From the NCBI GenBank assembly GCA_003838145.1, contig QYZZ01000088.1, positions 1-47,093 of the forward strand: DNA of 47,093 nucleotides, in the 5' to 3' direction. The notes beneath the pieces are model-generated. The model ran no database searches and was not told where the DNA came from. It saw only the letters and a list, made by a program, of their open reading frames with translations. The stretch is from Tindallia sp. MSAO_Bac2. Its GTDB lineage: Bacteria > Bacillota > Clostridia > Peptostreptococcales > Tindalliaceae. The position numbers and the translations under genes are program-made. Positions 24,744 to 33,828 of this stretch are shown piece after piece. Each line of letters opens with the position of its first letter. Position 1 is the stretch's first letter.

Positions 24744-24839
24744 TCTATGTGTTAAATAAATTCAAAACGTTTAAAAATAATTTAACGAAAAACCTATGAT
24801 TTTGACCTGATCAAAATAACAATACGAGGAGGAAAACCA

Positions 24840-26735
24840 ATGACAACTTTTCCAGATGCAAAAATTCTTGATGTGGATTTGACATCCGGCAAAATTGAAA
24901 CCAGAACGATTCCTGGCGAAACATACCGGTTGTATCCGGGAGGTTCAGCTTTGGGTCTTTACCTGATACTTCAGGAAATGAAACCGGGGATTGACCCGTT
25001 ATCACCGGAAAACATGCTGGTTTTTTCAACATCTGTTGTAACCGGACTTCCGGTAAGTGGACAAAGCCGCCTGATGATTACAACAAAAAGTCCGTTAACA
25101 GACACCATCGGTGACAGCCAGGCAGGAGGATTTTTCCCGGCACACCTGAAGAACAGCGGATATGATGCGGTGGTTTTCAAAGGAAAATCAGAAAAACCTG
25201 TTTATCTGTACATTGATGGTGACAAGGTGACGTTAAAAGACGCATCCGCTGTTTGGGGCACTGTAACCGGAGAAGCGGAAAGAATCATCCGTGAAGAACT
25301 GGGCGAAAAACAGTTGGAAATTGCCGAAATAGGACCAGCTGGTGAAAATCTTGTAAAATATGCTGCCATTATGAACATGGCAAATCGTGCCAATGGGCGT
25401 AACGGAACCGGCGCTGTTATGGGATCCAAGAATCTGAAGGCGGTTGCTGTTAAGAAGGTAAAAGCTCGCAAGCCTTTCGATCCGGAAGGATTTAAGCAAC
25501 TGAGCGGAAACGTTAAAGAGCGAATTGAAGAGAATCCAAACATTCAGGGTCTGGGCCTTCATGGAACCGACGGAGAACTGGCACCCACCAGTGCGGAAGG
25601 ATTCCTGCCAACCAGAAACTTCCTCTCCGGATACTTTGGAGAAAAAGCAGATAAAATTGATGGTACAGTCATGACGGACACCATTCTGAAGGAAAGAGAT
25701 ACCTGCTACGCCTGTGCCATCAACTGTAAACGAGTGGTTGAAATAGAAGGAAAAGTGGATCCGCTTTACGGCGGGCCGGAGTACGAAACTGCCGCCACCT
25801 TTGGATCTTACTGTGATGTTGGCAGCCTGGAGGATGTTTCCATCGCAAATCAGTACTGTAATATGTACGGACTGGATACCATCTCCTGCGGAGCAACCAT
25901 AGCTTTCGCCATGGAATGCTACGAAAAAGGCCTGCTGACAAAAGAAGATACAGATGGTATGGAGCTGGCCTTCGGAAAATCCGAGTACTTCCCGGAGCTA
26001 ATCGAAAAAATAGCACTGCGAAAAGGTTTTGGAGACTTATTGGCAGAAGGAACCCACCGAGCTGCAGAAAAAATAGGTCCAGAAGCAATGCCGCTGAACA
26101 TGTGTGTGAAAAAGCAGGAACTGCCGGCCCATATGCCGCATTATAAGCCAGCCATAGGTCTTCTTTATGCCGTTAACAGCTTTGGGGCAGATCATCAGTC
26201 CTGTGAGCACGATCCTTTCCTGACCATGCCGGAAGACTCCTTCGAGCGAAAAAGACTGGCGATGATCGGGATAGATAAAGGCTACGAAGATTCCTTCTCC
26301 ATGGATGATGACAAAGTCCGATTTGCCATCGCCGGTCAGAAGATGTTCTCAACCATGGATGTCCTTGGTCTTTGCCAGTTTGCCTGGGGACCGTCATGGC
26401 AGCTTTATGGCCCGGACGATATGATCCATCTGTGCAAAGCCGGAGTAGGCTGGGAAGCAAGCATCGATGAACTGCTGGAAATTGGTGAAAGAAGAATTAA
26501 CATGATGAGGTTCTTCAACATGAGAGAAGGCTTCGACAAAAAGGACGATTATTTACCGGAACGGATGTATGAGCCACTTCCTGACGGACCTCAAAAAGGT
26601 TTCCAGTTTGACAAAGACACTTTTATGAACTTCAGAGATAAATATTATCAGTTTGTTAACTGGGATGAGAATGGAAATCCGACAGAAGAAACCCTGAAAA
26701 AACTATCCCTTGGATGGCTTCTGGAAAAGAGGTAA
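24840..26735 (+). CDS. aor: Aldehyde:ferredoxin oxidoreductase (tungsten type)
   Basis: Cytosolic tungstopterin [4Fe-4S] enzyme (631 residues) that oxidises aldehydes to acids with ferredoxin, or the reverse. The N-terminal domain has the pterin-binding run YPGGSALGLYL, TGLPVSGQSR and GDSQAGGFFPAHLK, then NRANGRNGTGAVMGSKNLKA. The cluster ligands are Cys289, Cys292 and Cys296 in CYACAINC and Cys512 in VLGLCQF. Length and all motifs are normal. The start ATG follows GAGGAGG with a 7-base gap. A ThiS/MoaD-like gene follows after 7 bases, as is common for AOR loci, and an iron alcohol dehydrogenase comes next. With the GbsR-like regulator and betaine-binding protein upstream, the aldehyde could be betaine aldehyde; that substrate is inference. 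Confidence 0.95.
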   Translation: MTTFPDAKILDVDLTSGKIETRTIPGETYRLYPGGSALGLYLILQEMKPGIDPLSPENMLVFSTSVVTGLPVSGQSRLMITTKSPLTDTIGDSQAGGFFPAHLKNSGYDAVVFKGKSEKPVYLYIDGDKVTLKDASAVWGTVTGEAERIIREELGEKQLEIAEIGPAGENLVKYAAIMNMANRANGRNGTGAVMGSKNLKAVAVKKVKARKPFDPEGFKQLSGNVKERIEENPNIQGLGLHGTDGELAPTSAEGFLPTRNFLSGYFGEKADKIDGTVMTDTILKERDTCYACAINCKRVVEIEGKVDPLYGGPEYETAATFGSYCDVGSLEDVSIANQYCNMYGLDTISCGATIAFAMECYEKGLLTKEDTDGMELAFGKSEYFPELIEKIALRKGFGDLLAEGTHRAAEKIGPEAMPLNMCVKKQELPAHMPHYKPAIGLLYAVNSFGADHQSCEHDPFLTMPEDSFERKRLAMIGIDKGYEDSFSMDDDKVRFAIAGQKMFSTMDVLGLCQFAWGPSWQLYGPDDMIHLCKAGVGWEASIDELLEIGERRINMMRFFNMREGFDKKDDYLPERMYEPLPDGPQKGFQFDKDTFMNFRDKYYQFVNWDENGNPTEETLKKLSLGWLLEKR

Positions 26736-26742
26736 TCAGAAA

Positions 26743-26943
26743 ATGATTACAATCCGGGTGAATAACAAAGAAATGACCGTTGAAACGGATTGCACCGTGG
26801 ATAAGCTGCTGGAAAAACTTGATTATTCTCCAAGATCTTCCGTTTGGATCAATGGCAGGCAATTACTACTAAAGGAGTATACGGAAACAATTCTTCAGGA
26901 CCGGGATCAGGTGAAACTGTTGAGGATACTTGGTGGAGGATAG
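26743..26943 (+). CDS. ThiS/MoaD-like sulfur carrier protein
   Basis: Ubiquitin-fold carrier of 66 residues, beginning MITIRVNNKEMTVETDCTVDKLLE and ending LLRILGGG, with the terminal Gly-Gly that becomes a thiocarboxylate. Such small genes next to AOR probably supply sulfur for the tungstopterin dithiolene. The frame opens at 26710 inside aor, but the ATG at 26743 gives the family N-terminus, and AAAAGAGG overlapping the aor stop acts as the ribosome site. The C-terminus has an extra third Gly compared with typical ThiS; whether it is trimmed is unknown. Confidence 0.85.
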   Translation: MITIRVNNKEMTVETDCTVDKLLEKLDYSPRSSVWINGRQLLLKEYTETILQDRDQVKLLRILGGG

Positions 26944-26968
26944 ACACGGTGTCTACCTTAATTGATAA

Positions 26969-27076
26969 TTGATAGTGAATAATTGACAATTAAAATCAAA
27001 ATCTGGAATCAAATTCTTGAGAACCAAAATTAAAATTGATAATTGACAATGTATGATTGATAATTAAAATCAAAAA
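26969..27076. repeat. Degenerate ATTGATAATTGACAATTAAAATC repeats
   Basis: AT-rich gap with several near-identical units: AATTGACAATTAAAATCAAA at 26981-27000, AATTGATAATTGACAATG at about 27034-27051 and ATTGATAATTAAAATCAAAA at 27056-27075, plus a similar unit at 26969-26990. These look like slipped copies of a dispersed clostridial repeat. They separate the ThiS-like gene from the alcohol dehydrogenase gene. A TTGACA occurs in one unit, but no good -10 follows. Confidence 0.6.
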
Positions 27077-27132
27077 CCATAAAACAGTGGGCACAAAGAA
27101 TAATGCAAACATAAACTAAGGAGGAATTTATA

Positions 27133-28341
27133 ATGGCAATGAATATGGGATTTGAAAACATGACTAACCTGCACACTTTCGAGGTGCCAACAGTAATTAA
27201 GCATGGTATTGGTGCTATCAAGCATGCAGGAGAAGAAATTAAAAATCTGGGTGTCAGCAAAGCGCTGCTGGTAACAGATCCGGGAATCTACGAAGCAGGC
27301 ATCACCAAGCCAGTGGAAGACTCTTTAAAGGAAGCTGGTGTGGAAGTGGTTGTCTTCAACCAGGTAGAACCAAACCCAGCTGTTAAAGTAGTAGGTATGG
27401 GAAGTAAAATGTATAGCGATAACAACTGTGATGGACTGGTAGCCGTTGGTGGCGGAAGCTCCATGGATACTGCTAAGGCCATTGGGGTAGAAGCGGTTCA
27501 TGAAGGTACAGTACTGGAATACGAAGCAGCGGAAGGCAAAAAGCCGCTGGAAAACAGAATTCCACCACTGACTACTATTCCAACCACAGCCGGAACCGGT
27601 TCCGAGGTAACCCAGTGGGCGGTTATCACAGATACAGAAAGAGAGTTTAAGTTTAACACCGGTGGTCCGCTGATCGCTGCACACCTGACCATCATCGATC
27701 CGGAGCTGCATGTTTCCATGCCGCCAAGAGTTACCGCGATGACGGGTATGGACGTACTGTCTCATGCTGTTGAGTGCTATACCATGCACTTTGCCCAGCC
27801 GGTAACCGATGCAGTGGCACTGCTGGCCATTGAATATACAGGAGCATACCTGAGAAGAGCTTATGCCAACGGAAATGACATAGAAGCCCGTTATGGAATG
27901 GCTCAGGCAGCCATGCTGGCCGGTCTTTCCTACGGAAGCGAATCTGCCGGTGCAGGCCATGCCATGGCACAGACTCTGGGTGGAATCGTACCCGTTGCTC
28001 ACGGCGAATGCGTCGCCACAATGATGGGGCCAGTAATGGAATATAACTGGAAAGCTGCACCCAAGAAATTTGCCCGCATTGCACAGGCATTAGGCGTAGA
28101 TACCTATGGTATGTCTGAAGAAGAAGCCGCTAAAGCAGCTGTTCGGGAAGTATACCAGCTGGCGGAAGACCTGGAAGTAAGAAATTTGGAAGAAATGGGC
28201 GTATCCAGTGATATGATCCCAAGACTGGCAAAAGAAGCCATGAAAGATCCTCAAACTGTTGGAAATCCAAGAATTCTGAACGAAGAATCCTACAAATGGA
28301 TTTACAACCGTTGCTTTGACTTAGTACCATGCACCCTCTAG
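27133..28341 (+). CDS. Iron-containing (type III) alcohol dehydrogenase
   Basis: NAD(P)-dependent group III alcohol dehydrogenase of 402 residues. The nucleotide site is GLVAVGGGSSMDTAKAIG (about 98-115), followed by PTTAGTGSEVT. The metal ligands are expected at Asp and His in TGMDVLSHAVE, His in AGAGHAMAQTLGG and His in PVAHGECVATMM. AAGGAGG lies 9 bases before the ATG. GbsB of Bacillus subtilis, which oxidises choline to betaine aldehyde, is of this family; together with the GbsR-like gene, betaine-binding protein and AOR nearby, a choline dehydrogenase role is plausible. Ethanol or butanol dehydrogenase is the plain alternative. A terminator follows at 28385. Confidence 0.92.
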   Translation: MAMNMGFENMTNLHTFEVPTVIKHGIGAIKHAGEEIKNLGVSKALLVTDPGIYEAGITKPVEDSLKEAGVEVVVFNQVEPNPAVKVVGMGSKMYSDNNCDGLVAVGGGSSMDTAKAIGVEAVHEGTVLEYEAAEGKKPLENRIPPLTTIPTTAGTGSEVTQWAVITDTEREFKFNTGGPLIAAHLTIIDPELHVSMPPRVTAMTGMDVLSHAVECYTMHFAQPVTDAVALLAIEYTGAYLRRAYANGNDIEARYGMAQAAMLAGLSYGSESAGAGHAMAQTLGGIVPVAHGECVATMMGPVMEYNWKAAPKKFARIAQALGVDTYGMSEEEAAKAAVREVYQLAEDLEVRNLEEMGVSSDMIPRLAKEAMKDPQTVGNPRILNEESYKWIYNRCFDLVPCTL

Positions 28342-28384
28342 AACAAGAGATCCCCTTCTCTTTATAATAAACATATCATTAGGG

Positions 28385-28414
28385 CCAGGCGATGAACCAT
28401 TGCCTGGTTCTTTT
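28385..28414 (+). terminator. Intrinsic terminator after the alcohol dehydrogenase gene
   Basis: Stem CCAGGCGATG (28385-28394) with CATTGCCTGG (28398-28407), including one G-U pair, a 3-base loop, then TTCTTTT. Confidence 0.75.
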
Positions 28415-28498
28415 GCGTTTCCTAAATTTTACATAGAATTAACATGAAAAAAGGGTATAAACGATATAATAACCTTAAAAAGAAGGAGGGCGGCACCA

Positions 28499-30067
28499 AT
28501 GAGCCGAAAACGAAAACCGACGGTGATGAGTGCCATTGACATTGGTTCTTATTCTCTGAAAATGCGTATCGTGGAAATAGATGACTCAGGCAACATCAGG
28601 TTGCTGGAACGGGTGACAAAACCGGCAGCTCTGGGGAGAGATACCTTTTCCACCGGCAAGGTAAGCTATGAAACCGTGGAGCATATATGTGAAATTCTGA
28701 CAGGCTTTCAGCAGCTAATGCAGGAATATGGATCCAGGCATTATCGGGCGCTGGCCACCAGTGCTATACGGGAAGCGGAAAATCAGGAATACCTGATCGA
28801 TCAGATAAAACTTAAAACCGGACTCAAGGTGGAAGTCATTAACAATGCCCAGGAGCGCTATCTGACCTACAAAGCCATTCGGGAAAATCTGCCGGACCAT
28901 CAACGGGTCCAGGAAGAAGGGGTCATGGTGGTGGAGGTTGGTTCCGGAAGCGTTGAGATGACCATTTTTCACCAGGGACTCCTTCAAATCACCCACAACA
29001 TCAAACTGGGCCACCTTCGCTTAAGAGAAGTACTATCAGATCTGGAAAAACGAACCCTGGATTTTCCTCAGCTGCTGGAAGAATATATTGAAAGCCATCT
29101 GGATGTCATCGATTATATTAAAGAAACCTACGACATAAAACACTTCATCGCTCTGGGAAGTGAAATGAAAGCCATCAGCCGGCTTTGCAACGGCCCTGAA
29201 GCTCCGGAAGGGACAAACACCATATCTCTGGAATCCTTCGACGAACTATACCGGGAAATTCTGGAAAAACCTGTGGAATACATTGCGGAAGTATATCAGA
29301 TTTCCATGGATTTGGCCTCTATCCTCCTGCCTTCCCTGATGATTATGAAAAAATTTGCTCAGATGACAGAAGCAGATCAGTATTACACCCCCTTGGTATC
29401 CCTCAGCGACGGCATTGTATCGGATTTTATTGACCGCCGCTTCAACACCAGCCGCTTGCAGGAGTTTAACGAGGATATCCAGCATCAGGCCCTTAATCTG
29501 CTGAGAAAATACCATGCGGATGAAAAGCATGCCCTGGACGTGGAGGAAAAATCCAATATCCTCTTTGATGCACTGAAACGCACCCATGGCATGAAAGACC
29601 GGGAAAAATTTCTGCTGCAGCTGGCCTGCAAAATGCATGATATTGGTAAATTCGTCAACCTGAATAAGCATTACGAGCATTCCTATACCTTGATCAAAGC
29701 ATCACCTATCCTCAGCTTGTCTGAAGAAGAGCTGGAAATTGTAGCCAATGTATCCAAATACCATAGCAGCCGCACACCCCAAAAAAGCCACGAATCCTAT
29801 CTGCGACTTAAGGGGAAGGATCGGGTGACGGCAGCAAAGCTGACAGCTATTATCCGCCTTGCTGACGCCATGGACCGGAGCCACCGGCAGAAAATAAGCC
29901 AGATAAAAGTAAAACAGCAGGAGAAGGAGATGATTATCTCCGGAAATGCATTGGAGGATACCCTGCTGGAAGAGTGGACCTTTGAAGTAAAAGCAGAATT
30001 TTTTCAGGAAGTTTTTGGCATTAAACCAACACTGAAAATAAAAAGGAAGATGTCTAATGGAGCTTAA
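28499..30067 (+). CDS. Ppx/GppA-HD paralogue with altered active site
   Basis: A 522-residue protein with an N-terminal Ppx/GppA actin-like ATPase-fold region (about 8-310) and a C-terminal HD domain (KMHDIGKF, then a second His in SKYHSSRTP). The fold is clear, but key motifs are degraded relative to the paralogue at 32264-33781: DIGSYS instead of DLGSNS, EVGSGSVEM instead of DIGGASTEI, and NNAQERY instead of SGEEEAY, so the expected catalytic Glu is Gln118. It may be a regulatory or phosphate-binding protein rather than an active exopolyphosphatase; the HD site looks intact and could be a separate phosphohydrolase. The start ATG has AAGGAGGG upstream. It overlaps ppk1 by 11 bases, so the two are coupled. 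A TATAAT at about 28466 is a possible -10 element. Confidence 0.85.
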   Translation: MSRKRKPTVMSAIDIGSYSLKMRIVEIDDSGNIRLLERVTKPAALGRDTFSTGKVSYETVEHICEILTGFQQLMQEYGSRHYRALATSAIREAENQEYLIDQIKLKTGLKVEVINNAQERYLTYKAIRENLPDHQRVQEEGVMVVEVGSGSVEMTIFHQGLLQITHNIKLGHLRLREVLSDLEKRTLDFPQLLEEYIESHLDVIDYIKETYDIKHFIALGSEMKAISRLCNGPEAPEGTNTISLESFDELYREILEKPVEYIAEVYQISMDLASILLPSLMIMKKFAQMTEADQYYTPLVSLSDGIVSDFIDRRFNTSRLQEFNEDIQHQALNLLRKYHADEKHALDVEEKSNILFDALKRTHGMKDREKFLLQLACKMHDIGKFVNLNKHYEHSYTLIKASPILSLSEEELEIVANVSKYHSSRTPQKSHESYLRLKGKDRVTAAKLTAIIRLADAMDRSHRQKISQIKVKQQEKEMIISGNALEDTLLEEWTFEVKAEFFQEVFGIKPTLKIKRKMSNGA

Positions 30068-32219
30068 ACTGCCAAAAGAAAACCCCAAACCCCCGGAAAA
30101 ATATGAAAGCAGTCATTTTATTAACCGGGAACTAAGCTGGCTGGAGTTTAATCATCGGGTACTGGAAGAAAGCCGGGACAAAAACAACCCGCTTTTTGAG
30201 CGCCTCAAATTCCTGGCCATTGTGACCTCCAACCTGGACGAATTTTTTATGGTGCGGGTAGCCTCACTGAAGGATCAGGTTAACGCTGGCTTTGACAGGA
30301 CGGATCCCTCCGGATTAAGCCCGAAGCGACAGCTAAAGGAGATTTCGATAAGGGTTCATCAAATGGTTAAGGATCAGTACAACACCTTTAACAAAAGCCT
30401 GATGCCCCTCCTGAAAAAAGAAGGGTTCTTTTTGTTGCGCCGGGACCAGATTACTTCGGAGCAGCATTCTTTTCTGGAGGACTTTTTCAGAAAAATGATT
30501 TATCCGGTACTGACACCCATGGCTGTTGACAAAAGCCGGCCCTTTCCCCTGATTTTAAACCGAAGTCTGAATATAGCACTGCTGGTAAGGGAAAAGCCCA
30601 AAGATTTGCCAACCTTTGCCACGGTCCAGGTTCCGTCCATGATTCCGCGGATGATAGAACTCCCTTCCGAAGAAACAGGGCGCAGCTTTATCATGCTGGA
30701 AGAAATCATCATGCTGTTTGCCCAACGGCTGTTTTCCGGCCATCAGGTATTATCGGCTTCCCCCTTCCGGATCACCCGCAATGCGGATTTATCCCTGGAA
30801 GAGGAAGAGGCGAAGGATTTACTGATTGAAATAGAAAAATCCATTAAGCGCCGCCGATGGGGAGCTGCTATCCGGCTGGAAGTAGACGCTGACATGGATG
30901 CTTCCCTGTTGGACTTATTGCAAAGGGCCCTGGAAATACATAAAGGTGAAATATATTCCATAAAAGGCCCTCTGGATCTGAGTTTTCTCATGAAAACCAG
31001 CAAACTGGGAGGTTTTGACCATCTGCAGTTTGAGCCGGCAGAGCCAGCCATGCCGGAGCCTTTTATGGGAGAGGAAAGCATATTTTCTGTCATATCAAAG
31101 GGAGACCGGCTTTTGCATCATCCTTACGACAGCTTCGAGCCAGTGATCCGGTTTGTTCAGGAGGCTGCGGCGGATCCCAGCGTGTTGGCCATCAAGCAGA
31201 CCCTTTACCGGGTCAGTGGTGATTCACCTATTATCGCAGCCCTGGCTGAAGCAGCAGAAGCCGGCAAGCAGGTAACGGTCCTGGTGGAAGTGATGGCCCG
31301 GTTTGATGAAGAAAATAATATTATCTGGGCAAAGAAGCTGGAGCAGGCTGGATGTCACGTTATTTACGGACTGGTGGGGCTGAAAACCCACTCTAAAATC
31401 ATATTGGTTGTCCGGAAGGAAGAAGGCAGGATCAAAAGGTACCTGCATCTGGGAACGGGCAACTATAACGATAGTACGGCGAAGCTTTATACGGATATGG
31501 GTCTGCTGACCTGCAACGAATATTACGGCACCGAGGCCTCTGCCTTTTTTAACATGTTGACAGGCTATTCTCAGCCGCCGGATCTTTATAAACTGATTGT
31601 GGCGCCGCTAAACCTGAGAAAAACCTTTAACCGGTATATCCGACGAGAGGCAGACCATGCCAGACAGGGGAAAAAAGCAGAGATCATCGCACAAATGAAT
31701 TCACTGGTGGATCCTCAGATTATTACAGAGCTCTATGATGCTTCCCGGGCGGGTGTTCAGATAAAGCTGCTGGTACGCGGCATCTGCTGCCTGCGCCCCG
31801 GTATTCCGGGAATCAGTGAAAATATTGAAGTGCGCAGCATCGTGGGAAGATTTCTGGAGCATCCCAGAATCTATTATTTCCATAATGATGGCGAGAAAAA
31901 TATATATCTGTCCAGTGCCGACTGGATGACCAGGAACCTGGACCGGCGCATTGAGCTGATGTTTGAGGTAGAAGATAAAGGGCTGAAGACCAAAATGGAA
32001 GAAATCCTGGAGGTAATCTTCTCCGATACTCAAAAAACCAGAGTGCTGGGAAATGACGGTTTATACAAAAGGATTGACCGCCGTGGTAAAATAAAGCTGA
32101 ATGCTCAGGAATACTTTTTGGGTCGTTCAAAAGAACAAAGCAAGGCGGCCTGGAAAAGGGAAGAGAGCAGAAAAGTGGGAGAACCCATCACTTCCAGTGA
32201 TGACGTGAAAAAGCTGTAA
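30057..32219 (+). CDS. ppk1: Polyphosphate kinase 1
   Basis: Reversible polymerase of ATP gamma-phosphate into polyphosphate, 720 residues, normal length. The N domain begins FINRELSWLEFNHRVLEE and has TSNLDEFFMVRV. The catalytic half contains ADPSVLAIKQTLYRVSGDSP, the phospho-accepting His445 in GLKTHSKIILV, RYLHLGTGNYND, and the second active-site His609 in YYFHNDGE, with SADWMTRNLDRRIELMFEV near the end. The start ATG at 30057 lies within the preceding gene, with AAGGAAG upstream. It is flanked on both sides by Ppx-like genes, giving a closed synthesis/degradation module. Confidence 0.96.
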   Translation: MELKLPKENPKPPEKYESSHFINRELSWLEFNHRVLEESRDKNNPLFERLKFLAIVTSNLDEFFMVRVASLKDQVNAGFDRTDPSGLSPKRQLKEISIRVHQMVKDQYNTFNKSLMPLLKKEGFFLLRRDQITSEQHSFLEDFFRKMIYPVLTPMAVDKSRPFPLILNRSLNIALLVREKPKDLPTFATVQVPSMIPRMIELPSEETGRSFIMLEEIIMLFAQRLFSGHQVLSASPFRITRNADLSLEEEEAKDLLIEIEKSIKRRRWGAAIRLEVDADMDASLLDLLQRALEIHKGEIYSIKGPLDLSFLMKTSKLGGFDHLQFEPAEPAMPEPFMGEESIFSVISKGDRLLHHPYDSFEPVIRFVQEAAADPSVLAIKQTLYRVSGDSPIIAALAEAAEAGKQVTVLVEVMARFDEENNIIWAKKLEQAGCHVIYGLVGLKTHSKIILVVRKEEGRIKRYLHLGTGNYNDSTAKLYTDMGLLTCNEYYGTEASAFFNMLTGYSQPPDLYKLIVAPLNLRKTFNRYIRREADHARQGKKAEIIAQMNSLVDPQIITELYDASRAGVQIKLLVRGICCLRPGIPGISENIEVRSIVGRFLEHPRIYYFHNDGEKNIYLSSADWMTRNLDRRIELMFEVEDKGLKTKMEEILEVIFSDTQKTRVLGNDGLYKRIDRRGKIKLNAQEYFLGRSKEQSKAAWKREESRKVGEPITSSDDVKKL

Positions 32220-32263
32220 ATGGCAAGGTTCTTCAATATACACAGCTAAGAAAGGAAATAACC

Positions 32264-33781
32264 ATGGATAAAAAAATTGCCATCATCGATCTGGGCTCCA
32301 ACTCTATCCGAATGCTGCTGATGAAAGTTTATGCAGACGGCTCTTATAAAATGCTGGATCAGGTTAAGGATATGGTGCGACTCAGTGAAGGCATGGGGGA
32401 AGAACGAACCCTGAAGCCCATGCCCATCAAACGGACCATGAACACCCTTAAGCTTTTCCGAAAGCTGATTCAGGTACACAGGACAGACTATGTGATTCCT
32501 GTGGCCACAGCCGCTGTTCGTGGTGCTAAAAATCAAAAACAGTTTCTTGAAAAAGTAGAGGCTGAAACCGGCTTTCAGTTTCGGGTTATTTCAGGTGAGG
32601 AAGAAGCTTATTACGGATATATGGGAGTTATCAACACACTGCCGGTGGAGCGGGGTATTACTATCGATATCGGCGGTGCCAGTACTGAGATAGGCTGGAT
32701 CGAAAAAAATCAGCTGAAAGAAGCTGTATCTCTGGACTTTGGAGCCGTAACCCTCACCGAAAAATACATTGGCCGGGAAACCATTTCACCGGAAAAGGTG
32801 GCAAAGGTGGAAGCGTGCATAACAAAAGAGCTGGAAAAGCTGGAATGGCTCAAAGCTTTAAAGCACTACCCGGTGATTGGATTGGGAGGTACCATCCGTA
32901 CTCTGGCTAAAATGGATAAGCATAAAATTGGCTATCCCCTGGAAAGCCTGCATAACTACCAGATGACCTTTGACGAGGTGGAAGAGGCCTACAGCAAGGT
33001 GACCAGGGGGACAGTGCCGGAAATTAAAAAACTGCCGGGCATTAACAAAGACCGTGCAGATATCATTGCCGCCGGACTGGCGCCGGTGCATGCGCTTATG
33101 AAACGCATGAAAACGGAAAAACTGGTTATTAGTGGTAATGGTCTGAGAGAAGGGGTTTTCTTCGAACAGTACCTTAAGGAAATCGACTACCCAAAACCGG
33201 TGCTGGAAGATGTGCTTTTTCATTCGGCAGACAATATTATAAAAAACTTTGGCATGAACGAAAAACACTGCCATCGAGTCAAGAAGCTGGCTCTGGCACT
33301 TTTTGATCAGACCAGCGAGCTGCACGGGATGGGAGAAAACGAGCGAAAACTCCTGGCAGTGGCTGCTTTGCTTCATGATCTGGGCATGTGTATCGATTAT
33401 TATAACCATCATAAGCACGGATTCTATCTGGCACTGAATGTTCGCATCAACGGCCTGAGAAACCGGGAGCGGGTAATGGTGGCATACCTTGTAGGCTCTC
33501 ATCGGGAAAGCAACTTAAAAGAAGACTGGAAGCAGTTTGATATGTTAATTAAAGAAGCGGATATGGAAAAAGTGGAAAAAATGAGCATTTTCCTGAAAAT
33601 CGCAGAAAAACTGGACCGGAGTGAATATGGCAGCGTGGAAGATCTGGTGTGCTATATCACGGAAGAAGATGTTCAGGTGATGGTGAAGTCAGAAAACGCA
33701 CCGGAGCTGGAAGTCACCAGTGCCATGACCTTTAGCAAGGAATTCAAGAAAATGTACCATCGCAAGCTGTTTATTGTTTAA
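32264..33781 (+). CDS. ppx: Exopolyphosphatase, Ppx/GppA family with HD domain
   Basis: A 505-residue enzyme likely to release phosphate from polyphosphate and/or convert pppGpp to ppGpp. The canonical motifs are present: IIDLGSNSIRMLL (phosphate 1), ISGEEEAYYGY with the catalytic Glu, TIDIGGASTEIGW (phosphate 2) and GLGGTIRTLA. The C-terminal HD domain has AALLHDLGMCIDYYNHHKHG. It starts 44 bases after ppk1 behind AGAAAGGAAA and belongs to the same operon. In contrast to the paralogue upstream of ppk1, every active-site motif is intact, so this is the likely working phosphatase. Confidence 0.93.
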   Translation: MDKKIAIIDLGSNSIRMLLMKVYADGSYKMLDQVKDMVRLSEGMGEERTLKPMPIKRTMNTLKLFRKLIQVHRTDYVIPVATAAVRGAKNQKQFLEKVEAETGFQFRVISGEEEAYYGYMGVINTLPVERGITIDIGGASTEIGWIEKNQLKEAVSLDFGAVTLTEKYIGRETISPEKVAKVEACITKELEKLEWLKALKHYPVIGLGGTIRTLAKMDKHKIGYPLESLHNYQMTFDEVEEAYSKVTRGTVPEIKKLPGINKDRADIIAAGLAPVHALMKRMKTEKLVISGNGLREGVFFEQYLKEIDYPKPVLEDVLFHSADNIIKNFGMNEKHCHRVKKLALALFDQTSELHGMGENERKLLAVAALLHDLGMCIDYYNHHKHGFYLALNVRINGLRNRERVMVAYLVGSHRESNLKEDWKQFDMLIKEADMEKVEKMSIFLKIAEKLDRSEYGSVEDLVCYITEEDVQVMVKSENAPELEVTSAMTFSKEFKKMYHRKLFIV

Positions 33782-33784
33782 GAA

Positions 33785-33820
33785 CCCTCTCCCCTGGCGG
33801 GAGAGGGCAGGGTGAGGGGG
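33785..33820. repeat. REP-like palindrome CCCTCTCCC...GGGAGAGGG
   Basis: Perfect 9-bp inverted repeat (33785-33793 and 33799-33807) around CTGGC, followed by CAGGGTGAGGGGG. This resembles the widespread dispersed palindrome of the form CCCTCTCCC-GGGAGAGGG-TGAGGG. It lies between the convergent ends of ppx and pyrI and could also stop transcription, although it lacks a clear T-run. Confidence 0.55.
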
Positions 33821-33828
33821 ATATAGAA

